A stretch of DNA of 64,000 bases from Bacteroidaceae bacterium (GTDB taxonomy: Bacteria > Bacteroidota > Bacteroidia > Bacteroidales > Bacteroidaceae), in assembly GCA_017461345.1 (NCBI GenBank), contig JAFTYP010000021.1, positions 62,001 through 126,000 of the forward strand, read 5' to 3'. Position numbers and translations under genes: made by a program. The notes beneath the pieces are model-generated. The model saw only the letters and a program-made list of their open reading frames with translations, was not told where the DNA came from and did no database searches. This document shows, piece by piece, positions 49,910-57,745 of the stretch (the first letter of the stretch is position 1; each line of letters opens with the position of its first letter).

Positions 49910-50893
49910 ATGAAAACAAAACTGTTTCTCCTTGTCCTTGCTTTAGGCTGTATTGCCGGCACGGCTGATGCGAAGAAGAAGAAAACCAGTGGCAATCCTA
50001 TTTTCACCGGTTGGTATGCCGACCCCGAGGGTGCGGTTCTCGACGGTAAGTATTGGATTTTCCCCACTTACAGTGCGCCTTACGACCAGCAACTTCACTT
50101 CGACGCCTTCTCCAGCAAAGACCTTGTGAACTGGACGAAGCACGAGAATGTCATCACCAAGGCAGACATTCCTTGGCTGAAACGTGCTCTTTGGGCTCCT
50201 TCCATTATCGAGGCTAACAACAAGTTCTACCTTTTCTTTGGCGGCAACGATGTGCACGAAGGCGAAATTGGCGGCATCGGTGTTGCTGTAAGCGACAAGC
50301 CCGAAGGCCCCTACAAAGATGCTCTTGGCAAGCCACTCATCAATGAAATCGTAAACGGAGCACAGCCAATAGACCAATTTGTCTTCCGTGACGATGACGG
50401 CCAGCACTATATGTTCTACGGTGGATGGAGGCATTGCAACGTCTGCAAACTGAGTCCCGACCTCCTTTCCATCGTCCCCTGGGAAGACGGCCAGAAGTTC
50501 CACGAGATAACACCTTGCAAAGAATACGTGGAAGGTCCCTTCATGCTGAAGAGAAACGGCAAGTACTACTTCATGTGGAGCCAGGGAGGCTGGACCGGTC
50601 CCGACTACTGTGTGGCATACGGCATCAGCGATTCTCCTCTGGGCCCCTTCGAACTCAAGGGCAAAATCCTGCAGAGAGACGAAAGCATCGCTCGCGGAGC
50701 CGGCCACCACAGCGTTATCCAAGTGCCAGGCAAGGACGAGTACTACATCGTTTACCACCGTCGTCCCCTCAACGAAACCGACGGAAACCACCGTGTTACC
50801 TGCATCGACAAACTCATCTTCAACGAAGACGGAACCATCGCTCCCGTGAAGATGACCTTCGAAGGCGTCGGCAAAAGCAAAATCAAGAAATAA
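49910..50893 (+). CDS. GH43 family glycoside hydrolase
   Basis: 327 residues with a signal peptide (MKTKLFLLVLALGCIAGTADA). Five-bladed propeller of GH43: general base Asp38 in WYADPEG, pKa-modulating Asp155 in QPIDQFVF, general acid Glu208 in EYVEGPFM. Other family features are LWAPSIIEANNKFYLFF and HHSVIQVPGKDEYYIVYHRR. The likely action is on arabinose- or xylose-containing plant polysaccharides, though some Bacteroidales members act on other sugars. Last gene of the mtaB-efflux run, 59 bp after the preceding gene, with a heptad leader. Confidence 0.88.
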   Translation: MKTKLFLLVLALGCIAGTADAKKKKTSGNPIFTGWYADPEGAVLDGKYWIFPTYSAPYDQQLHFDAFSSKDLVNWTKHENVITKADIPWLKRALWAPSIIEANNKFYLFFGGNDVHEGEIGGIGVAVSDKPEGPYKDALGKPLINEIVNGAQPIDQFVFRDDDGQHYMFYGGWRHCNVCKLSPDLLSIVPWEDGQKFHEITPCKEYVEGPFMLKRNGKYYFMWSQGGWTGPDYCVAYGISDSPLGPFELKGKILQRDESIARGAGHHSVIQVPGKDEYYIVYHRRPLNETDGNHRVTCIDKLIFNEDGTIAPVKMTFEGVGKSKIKK

Positions 50894-50907
50894 CAACTCC
50901 AAAACAT

Positions 50908-51017
50908 CAGCATACCTATTTGCCCGAAAAGGTTAACCTAATTGGGCAAATAGGTTAACCCTTATAGCAAGAATGGTTAACCTAATTCAACAGAAAGGTT
51001 AACCATTTTTTGAAGCA
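50908..51017. repeat. 22-bp-period intergenic array G (5 units)
   Basis: Units start at 50908 (degenerate), 50930, 50952, 50974 and 50996; the last four each begin (A/T)GGTTAACC, giving four GGTTAACC palindromes at exact 22-bp spacing. ATTGGGCAAAT forms the second half of unit 50930. It fills most of the spacer between the GH43 stop and the nth start. Confidence 0.88.
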
Positions 51018-51038
51018 ACACACTCCCCTCCCAAAACA

Positions 51039-51722
51039 ATGACTCGCAAACAGTTATATCGCGAAGTAGCAACATACTTCCGCCAGGCAATGCCGGATGC
51101 AAAAACAGAACTGCACTACGGCAATCCATTCCAACTGCTCGTAGCCGTCATCCTCAGCGCACAATGCACCGACAAGCGCATCAACCTCGTCACCCCAAAA
51201 CTCTTCGAAGACTATCCCAATGCCGAAGCAATGGCTTTGGCCACACCGGAAGTCATCTACGAATACATCCGTACCGTCTCCTACCCCAACAACAAAGCCA
51301 AACACCTCGTCGAAATGGCACGAATGCTGTGGGAGAAACACGGCGGAGAAGTACCGCAAGACCCGAAGCAACTGACCGCACTGCCCGGCGTCGGACGCAA
51401 AACAGCCAACGTTATACTGAGCGTCGTCTGGGGCGAAGCAAGGATGGCAGTCGACACCCACGTCTTTCGCGTAAGCCACAGACTGGGACTCGTACCAAAA
51501 ACCTGCACCACACCATACTCCGTAGAACAAACACTCACCAAACATTTCAGCAAAGAAGAAATCCCCGACGCACACCACTGGCTCATCCTCCACGGCCGAT
51601 ACACCTGCACCGCCCTTCGGCCCAAGTGCGACAAATGCGGACTCCGCCACCTCTGCAAAGCCCATAAAACACCACTGCACAAACAAACTGCCATACCACA
51701 CACAAGCGAAGCAAAAAAGTAA
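51039..51722 (+). CDS. nth: Endonuclease III
   Basis: 227 residues, base-excision repair glycosylase/AP lyase for oxidised pyrimidines. The HhH motif LPGVGRKTANVIL carries the catalytic Lys121; AVDTHVFRVSHRLGL carries Asp139. The [4Fe-4S] cluster ligands are C190-x6-C197-x2-C200-x5-C206. Array G lies immediately upstream, and no clear promoter is seen, so expression could come from an unrecognised signal. Confidence 0.95.
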   Translation: MTRKQLYREVATYFRQAMPDAKTELHYGNPFQLLVAVILSAQCTDKRINLVTPKLFEDYPNAEAMALATPEVIYEYIRTVSYPNNKAKHLVEMARMLWEKHGGEVPQDPKQLTALPGVGRKTANVILSVVWGEARMAVDTHVFRVSHRLGLVPKTCTTPYSVEQTLTKHFSKEEIPDAHHWLILHGRYTCTALRPKCDKCGLRHLCKAHKTPLHKQTAIPHTSEAKK

Positions 51723-51732
51723 ACCAATAAAA

Positions 51733-51764
51733 CTTGCACATTTCATAGAAATGTCGTACCTTTG
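51733..51764 (+). promoter_or_regulatory. Promoter of pgk
   Basis: CTTG (51733-51736), 20 bp, TACCTTTG (51757-51764). The leader is about 56 nt and A-rich. Confidence 0.75.
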
Positions 51765-51823
51765 TGGCGGAATAACATTAAGAAGATTACAAAACAATAA
51801 ACAACAATATAACACATTACATT

Positions 51824-53092
51824 ATGACTTTCAATGAGTATAACTTTGCCGGCAAAAAGGCAATCGTGCGCGTTGACTTCAACGTACCCCTGAACGAGAA
51901 TGGTGAAATTACCGACGACACACGCATCCGTGGCGCACTTCCCACACTGAAGAAGATTATCGCCGACGGTGGCGCAGCAATCATCATGAGCCACATGGGC
52001 AAACCCAAAGGCAAGGTAAACCCCAAATTCTCACTCGGCCAAATTCGCGCTGCCGTAGAAGAAGCACTCGGCTGCCCCGTAGCCTTTGCCCCCGACTGCG
52101 CTAAAGCACAAGACGCAGCCAAAGCCCTGAAGATGGGCGAAGCACTCCTGCTCGAGAACCTCCGCTACTATCCCGAAGAGGAAGGCAAACCCGTAGGCAT
52201 CGACAAAGAAGATCCCGCCTACGATGAAGCCAAGAAGGCAATGAAGGAAAGTCAAAAAGAATTCGCAAAAACACTGGCAGCCTATGCCGACTGCTACGTA
52301 ATGGATGCCTTCGGCACAGCACACCGCAAGCACGCCTCCACAGCAGTCATCGCAGACTACTTCGACGCCGACAACAAGATGCTCGGCCTGCTCATGGAAA
52401 AAGAAGTAACTGCTGTCGACAACGTACTCTCTAACATCAAACGCCCCTTCGTAGCAATCATGGGCGGCTCCAAAGTGAGCACCAAGATAGGCATCATCGA
52501 AAACCTGCTGAGCAAGGTAGACAAACTCATCCTTTGCGGTGGCATGACATACACATTCTCCAAGGCTCACGGTGGCGAAATCGGTGCCTCAATCGTTGAA
52601 CTCGACAAACTCGACGTCGCTCTCGAAGTAGAAAAGAAGGCAAAAGAAAACGGCGTAGAACTCGTTTTGGGCGTAGACAGCGTTTGCTGCACCGGCTACG
52701 ATTTCGGCAACTTCTGCGTAAAACCCGGCGCACAAGTGAAGGTGTTCCCCTCAAATGCCATCGAAGAAGGCTGGGACGGATTGGATGCCGGTCCAGAAAG
52801 CCGTGTGAAGTTTGCCAACGCCATCAAGGGCGCAAAGACAATCCTCTGGAATGGTCCTGCCGGATGCTTCGAGTGTGACGAATTCACAGCAGGCAGCAAA
52901 GCCGTAGGCGAAGCCATTGCAGAAGCAACAGCAGAAGGCGCATTCTCCCTCATCGGCGGTGGCGACAGCGTAGCATGCTGCACCAAATTCGGTTTGACCG
53001 ACAAGGTTAGTTACATCAGCACAGGCGGTGGTGCACTGCTTGAGGCTATCGAAGGCAAAGTACTTCCCGGTGTTGCAGCCATTAAAGGTTAA
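51824..53092 (+). CDS. pgk: Phosphoglycerate kinase
   Basis: 422 residues. Glycolytic enzyme converting 1,3-bisphosphoglycerate and ADP to 3-phosphoglycerate and ATP. The start [32 protein letters not shown], the hinge [19 protein letters not shown], and the nucleotide site [12 protein letters not shown] and [10 protein letters not shown] are all present. Its product also feeds the serine pathway encoded near the left end. Own promoter. Confidence 0.97.
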   Translation: MTFNEYNFAGKKAIVRVDFNVPLNENGEITDDTRIRGALPTLKKIIADGGAAIIMSHMGKPKGKVNPKFSLGQIRAAVEEALGCPVAFAPDCAKAQDAAKALKMGEALLLENLRYYPEEEGKPVGIDKEDPAYDEAKKAMKESQKEFAKTLAAYADCYVMDAFGTAHRKHASTAVIADYFDADNKMLGLLMEKEVTAVDNVLSNIKRPFVAIMGGSKVSTKIGIIENLLSKVDKLILCGGMTYTFSKAHGGEIGASIVELDKLDVALEVEKKAKENGVELVLGVDSVCCTGYDFGNFCVKPGAQVKVFPSNAIEEGWDGLDAGPESRVKFANAIKGAKTILWNGPAGCFECDEFTAGSKAVGEAIAEATAEGAFSLIGGGDSVACCTKFGLTDKVSYISTGGGALLEAIEGKVLPGVAAIKG

Positions 53093-53116
53093 ACCATCGG
53101 CCACTTTCTTTGAACA

Positions 53117-54016
53117 TTGAAACAAACACTACTGGCAATTATAGCCACCATCATGCTGGCCTCCTGCTCCGAGCGACAGGAGGCCATGCAATTTAAGGCT
53201 GACAGTTTAAGCATTGATACTACTGCATTGCGCATCGCTGTCATGCCCACCATGAGTTGCTTGCCTGTATATTATGCCGAACAAAGCGGGCTTGCAAACA
53301 AACTTGGCATGAAGATACAGTTGCTTCGCTATCAGGCCCAAATGGATATTGATACAGCCATCCAACGCGGACACACAGACATTGCTTTCACCGACCTTAT
53401 CCGCTGTACCAGATTAGCACAAGCAAAAACACCGATTAAACCGATCGTTTCTTGCGACGAACCTTTATCACTCATCTCACTCAAAACTAAACGCGTAAAG
53501 AAAATCAACCAGATGAAGCAACAAATGATTGCTTTAAGTCGCCTTTCAGCAACAGACTATTGGTGCGACCGCCTGCTTGATATTGCCAAAACGAACCATG
53601 ATGACATCTATCGTCCACAAATCAACGATGTCCGTCTGCGTGCCGAGATGCTTAGACAGGGCCTTGTCGATGCAGCAATGATGAGTGAACCCTTTGCAAC
53701 TTGGATGACGAAATTAGGACACAAACGCCTCTTTCTGTCGGATGGCAAACGGCCTTGGCTCTATGCATGGGCAAATGTCTCTGCCACACAGGCACAGCAA
53801 GAAGCCTTCCTCAATCTGCTGGATTCGGCTTTAATCTACATGGGGCAAGACGGACAGGACGTTTTCGTACGCAACATTCTGAAGCAAGATTATCAACTTC
53901 CGCCTACATATGCCGATACTCTTGAACTCCTGCCCATCAAAATTCCTTCTTCCATTCACCCTGACGACATAACGGAAGCCGAAAATTGGCTTAAGAAAAG
54001 GCAGACCAAGAAATAA
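53117..54016 (+). CDS. Solute-binding lipoprotein (NMT1/SsuA-like)
   Basis: 299 residues. The best start is TTG at 53117, giving the lipoprotein signal MKQTLLAIIATIMLASC; no ATG exists before it. The mature part has the fold of ABC-transporter substrate-binding proteins of the NMT1/THI5 group (LRIAVMPTMSCLPVYYAEQSGL, HTDIAFTDLIRCTRL, AEMLRQGLVDAAMMSEPFATWM). No ABC permease or ATPase is adjacent, so it may be an orphan or have another sensory role. It lies 24 bp after pgk and may share its transcript. Confidence 0.7.
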   Translation: MKQTLLAIIATIMLASCSERQEAMQFKADSLSIDTTALRIAVMPTMSCLPVYYAEQSGLANKLGMKIQLLRYQAQMDIDTAIQRGHTDIAFTDLIRCTRLAQAKTPIKPIVSCDEPLSLISLKTKRVKKINQMKQQMIALSRLSATDYWCDRLLDIAKTNHDDIYRPQINDVRLRAEMLRQGLVDAAMMSEPFATWMTKLGHKRLFLSDGKRPWLYAWANVSATQAQQEAFLNLLDSALIYMGQDGQDVFVRNILKQDYQLPPTYADTLELLPIKIPSSIHPDDITEAENWLKKRQTKK

Positions 54017-54081
54017 GTCATTTCGGCATAAGGGAATAGTTCCTTCATTCTCTTGATTCTTCATTCTACTGAAAACTGTAT

Positions 54082-56187
54082 ATGATTGACGCCAAAACTC
54101 TTCGTCTTATTATTCAAAACGGATTGCAAGCCTTTTCGCAAGGGCGTATTTTGGACGGCATCGCCGCACTGAAATCGCTTCTGCCCTATTGTACTAACGA
54201 GACTGTGATCTGTGCTGACGCCGAGAGTTTGGAAAAGAATTATCACTATATGCTTTCTTTTCTGCGTGGCGGTGGGGATGATGGAAAGCGGAGTGAGGTA
54301 CAGACAAAAATTCAGCGAAACGGCATTCATCTTATAGAACAAACAGGCAGAAAGATTCGTCTGCACCTGAATGACGACCGATATTCCGAAGCCTTCCATC
54401 GGTTGCAGAGTGCATACGGCGAGCCTATGTCTGTTCTCTTTGAGAAATGGGACAGTCTGCTTACGCCAGAAGAGAGAAGCGATATTCAAGACGACCTCTT
54501 TGATTTGCTTTGGACATCGGGGTTTTGGACGCCACAGGATTTGGCTTCCTGGTATGACTTCATAACGGAACAGCACGACATGGTGCAACAGCATTTGACC
54601 GGAGCGCTTTTTCTTTCCTTGTGGGAGCACTATGATGGGGAGAAGATGCAACTTCTTTACCTTTTGGCAGAAAGTGAATGCCGCCGAACTCACATTACGG
54701 CTGTTGCCTATCTGCTATTGCTCCGGTTAAGGCATAAAGAGGTAATATCGCAGATGCCGCCACTCCCAGAATGTTGTCTGTCGAGGAAGAAACGGCTTGT
54801 TGCTGACACTTGTTACGAGATGCTGCTTATGCTTCTCTCCGAGAAGGACATGAAACAGGAGTTGGAAGAAGCAGAGAGGCTCTCACAAGAAATCCTTTCT
54901 TCCAAAGACTCGCTCAATGCATCCAACATCAAGGCTATTGTGACGCTGAAGGCACGCTACATGCGAAACCGGCTCCAACGAGGGCTCGATCCCAATTTGG
55001 CAAAAGCACCTTTGCTACATAGTTGCGAGTATCTGCGCCGTATAGCCCACTGGTTCTTGCCTTTCGACAAGAATCATCCGCTCTTCCAGTCGGTCATGAT
55101 TGACGAGAAGGGCAACGAAAAGCAGAAACTTTCCACTCTTGTTGACTTTATTTTAGATTGCGATGTCGACAAGTTGGCCATGCTCTACCTCGTTTCAAAC
55201 GACAAAGATTTCTCGAAAGCGGCTTTGCAATTAGACAACCAGGAGTTTCCCGATTTGGAGAATGCCACTATTCCGGAGTATTCTCTGCGTTTTGTCATGC
55301 AAGACCTCTTCCGCTTTTTTGTACACTCGCCCTTGAGTTCACAACTCATCAATCCTTTCCGAGAGAAACTGACGCTGTTCGATTTCCCCGACCTTGCCAA
55401 TCTTATTTCTGCCAACGAAAGCGTTGCATGCTGCGAACTGCTGATAGAATTAGGGCATCCCAGACAAGCCATTGCAGCACTAAACGGTGTCATCGAACGC
55501 GAAGGAGCCTCTGCTTCCATTCTACTCATGAAGGGCCAGGCGTTGAGTAATACAAAGCAATTAGCAGATGCCATCAGTTGTGCACGCAGTGCCGAACTTC
55601 TTGAGCCGGAAAACACCGACATTCTTGGGTTCCTCGCCCAATGCTACGGATTGCAGGGCCGCCACGAAGAAGTGCTCGAATACCTGCAGAAACTTGCCGA
55701 ACTCATGCCCGAAGACAAGAGAGTACGTAAACTCATCCCGCTGACGATGAACAAGGTGGGCAGGAAAGAAGAAGCCCTGAAACTCCTCTTCAAACTGGAC
55801 TACGAATCCACGGAAAACGACGAGGACTACGACGAGATACTTTCTCACATAGCAGACATTGCACTTTCTCTCGGCAAACTGGACATCGCAGAGCGATATA
55901 CAGAGAAGGTATTGGAAAGGCTCGACGGCAAAGATGCCGATGCACTGCTCCGCACTGGGCACATCAAACTCCTACAAGGAGACTGGAAAGGCTGTCTGGA
56001 CAACTACGAACAGTTTGTGAACCTCTATTGCAAGCAGCACAACGGAGACATCAGTTCCGCTCTTTCACAGTGGAACAAAGACCGCGACATGCTCATAGGG
56101 AAAGGCATAAAAGAGTCGGACCTCCTGCTCATTCGCGACATCATAATAGCCGATTCCGACAACTCAACACAGCAAGCACAATCATAG
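54082..56187 (+). CDS. TPR-repeat protein, unknown function
   Basis: 701 residues, no signal peptide or membrane segment, so cytoplasmic. The C-terminal third is tetratricopeptide repeats (ILLMKGQALSNTKQLADAIS, ILGFLAQCYGLQGRHEEVLE, KLDIAERYTEKVLERL, ALLRTGHIKLLQGDWKG). The N-terminal two thirds are helical with no known domain. Bacteroidales contain related long TPR proteins of unknown role; protein-protein scaffolding is likely. 65 bp after the solute-binding lipoprotein, with a weak heptad pattern in the spacer. Confidence 0.75.
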   Translation: MIDAKTLRLIIQNGLQAFSQGRILDGIAALKSLLPYCTNETVICADAESLEKNYHYMLSFLRGGGDDGKRSEVQTKIQRNGIHLIEQTGRKIRLHLNDDRYSEAFHRLQSAYGEPMSVLFEKWDSLLTPEERSDIQDDLFDLLWTSGFWTPQDLASWYDFITEQHDMVQQHLTGALFLSLWEHYDGEKMQLLYLLAESECRRTHITAVAYLLLLRLRHKEVISQMPPLPECCLSRKKRLVADTCYEMLLMLLSEKDMKQELEEAERLSQEILSSKDSLNASNIKAIVTLKARYMRNRLQRGLDPNLAKAPLLHSCEYLRRIAHWFLPFDKNHPLFQSVMIDEKGNEKQKLSTLVDFILDCDVDKLAMLYLVSNDKDFSKAALQLDNQEFPDLENATIPEYSLRFVMQDLFRFFVHSPLSSQLINPFREKLTLFDFPDLANLISANESVACCELLIELGHPRQAIAALNGVIEREGASASILLMKGQALSNTKQLADAISCARSAELLEPENTDILGFLAQCYGLQGRHEEVLEYLQKLAELMPEDKRVRKLIPLTMNKVGRKEEALKLLFKLDYESTENDEDYDEILSHIADIALSLGKLDIAERYTEKVLERLDGKDADALLRTGHIKLLQGDWKGCLDNYEQFVNLYCKQHNGDISSALSQWNKDRDMLIGKGIKESDLLLIRDIIIADSDNSTQQAQS

Positions 56188-56208
56188 CCAATAGACAGTC
56201 CGAAAAAT

Positions 56209-56296
56209 AGGTTAACCATTTCAGTAATAATGGTTAACCTTTCCAATCATAATGCTTAACCATTCCGGCAATAAAGGTTAACCATTTTCCACGACC
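56209..56296. repeat. 22-bp-period intergenic array H (4 units)
   Basis: Units 56209 (AGGTTAACC), 56231 (TGGTTAACC), 56253 (TGCTTAACC) and 56275 (AGGTTAACC). Unit 3 carries ATTCCGGCAATAA. Located 22 bp after the TPR gene stop and about 150 bp before the efflux operon promoter. Confidence 0.85.
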
Positions 56297-56450
56297 TCAC
56301 CACAAGAATTGCCCGACAGCCTCTGCATACGAAACACATTTGCACAATCGCGCACTTAAAAATTCTTAAAAACGGAACCCAAAAGGAAAAATGAACAAAT
56401 CAAAATGCCTTTTTGACTATGGGGGCTCTCGTCGTTTCGATATTTTTTCG

Positions 56451-56458
56451 TACCTTTG
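56451..56458 (+). promoter_or_regulatory. -7 box (TACCTTTG) of RND efflux operon
   Basis: TACCTTTG after a T-rich stretch; the ATG is at 56562, so the leader is about 100 nt. No TTTG at 19-21 bp upstream. No regulator gene is next to the operon. Confidence 0.6.
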
Positions 56459-56561
56459 CAGCCGATTTTCAAGCAAAAAGGAAAACAATATCCCCACCCG
56501 ACAGTTTCCCAAATTTCTGACAACAACAAAAAGCAAATAACCAAACAATTTATATAACTGT

Positions 56562-57689
56562 ATGAAAACTCTATCAACTCTCTTAACGATTATGTCATTG
56601 ACAGCAATGGCATTACTGAGTTCCTGCAGCGGTAAGAAGCAGCAAGGCGCCATGCCCACACCCACCTTCAAAACCGGCAAGGTAGAAAGACAAAACATCA
56701 CACTCACACAAAAGTATTCAGCGACAATCCGCGGACGCCAGGACATCGACGTCTACCCACAAGTAGCAGGCACCCTGCAAAAACTCTGCGTTACAGAAGG
56801 ACAGAAGGTAACAAAAGGTCAAACCCTCTTCATCATCGACCAAGTTCCCTATCAAGCAGCACTGAACACCGCAGAGGCAGCACAAAAAGCCGCCAATGCC
56901 GCCCTCGCTACTGCACAACTGACCTACGACAGCAAGAAGAGACTCTTCGACCAACAAATCATCAGCGACGTCGAACTGCAAACAGCAAACAACAACCTGC
57001 TCACCGCCAAAGCACAAGTGGCACAAGCCGAAGCACAAGTTGTCAACGCACGCAACAGCCTCAGTTACACCGTAGTGAAGAGCCCCGCCAATGGCGTCGT
57101 AGGCACCCTCCCCTATCGCCAAGGAGCACTCGTAAGCAGTGCAATGCCACAACCCCTCACCACCGTCTCCGACAACAACGAGATGTACGTATACTTCTCA
57201 GTTTCCGAAGCACAGTTCCTGCAAATGGTTCGTAGCAACAACAATATAGAAGAAACCATCGCATCCATACCCGAACTGACACTGCAACTCGTGGACGGCA
57301 GCGAATACGAACACAAAGGCAAAGTAGAATCAGCCAGTGGCGTAGTGGACCGCAACACCGGTTCAGTACAACTGCGTGCCGCATTCACCAACCCCAACCA
57401 CATCCTTCATTCCGGTTCTACCGGCAATGTAATCCTTCCCGCCGAATACAAAAACGTAATCGTCGTTCCCACCACTGCCACCGTACAGTTGCAAGACAAG
57501 TACAAAGTGTTCGTCGTAGACAAAGACGGCATTGCACATAGCCAAATCATAAGCATCATGCCCCAGACAAACGGCAAGCAATACATTGTAACAAGCGGCC
57601 TCAACGGCGGCGAAGAAATCGTCAGCGAAGGCGCCGGCATGGTCAAAGAAGGCCAGAAAGTAAAAAATATAGAATATTATATAAATTAA
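56562..57689 (+). CDS. RND efflux periplasmic adaptor (AcrA type), lipoprotein
   Basis: 375 residues; lipoprotein signal MKTLSTLLTIMSLTAMALLSSC. Adaptor features: DIDVYPQVAGTLQKLCVTEGQKVTKGQ (lipoyl), a coiled-coil hairpin with an Ala-rich pattern, SLSYTVVKSPANGVVG, and beta-barrel and membrane-proximal domains. First gene of a three-gene pump operon; the acrB-like gene begins 55 bp later behind a heptad leader. Confidence 0.93.
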   Translation: MKTLSTLLTIMSLTAMALLSSCSGKKQQGAMPTPTFKTGKVERQNITLTQKYSATIRGRQDIDVYPQVAGTLQKLCVTEGQKVTKGQTLFIIDQVPYQAALNTAEAAQKAANAALATAQLTYDSKKRLFDQQIISDVELQTANNNLLTAKAQVAQAEAQVVNARNSLSYTVVKSPANGVVGTLPYRQGALVSSAMPQPLTTVSDNNEMYVYFSVSEAQFLQMVRSNNNIEETIASIPELTLQLVDGSEYEHKGKVESASGVVDRNTGSVQLRAAFTNPNHILHSGSTGNVILPAEYKNVIVVPTTATVQLQDKYKVFVVDKDGIAHSQIISIMPQTNGKQYIVTSGLNGGEEIVSEGAGMVKEGQKVKNIEYYIN

Positions 57690-57710
57690 AAACACAAGAA
57701 GCGAAAGAAA

Positions 57711-57745
57711 TTTTGAATTTTGAATTTCTAAATTTTGAATTCTAA
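57711..57745 (+). repeat. Heptad leader repeat before RND pump start
   Basis: Five contiguous 7-mers (TTTTGAA, TTTTGAA, TTTCTAA, ATTTTGA, ATTCTAA); the last base is the A of the ATG at 57745. Confidence 0.6.

Larger units (their letters stand above)
56188..56561. other. Gap between TPR gene and RND efflux operon
   Basis: It holds array H (56209-56296) and the efflux operon promoter (56451-56458). The leader of about 100 nt shows no hairpin that would indicate a known riboswitch. Confidence 0.6.

Noticed and set aside
49943..50902. 319-codon ORF on the minus strand
   Set aside because: Antisense to the GH43 gene, whose catalytic residues are all in place.
56459..56561. 100-nt leader of the efflux operon as a riboswitch
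   Set aside because: A-rich with no stable paired core or known aptamer sequence.
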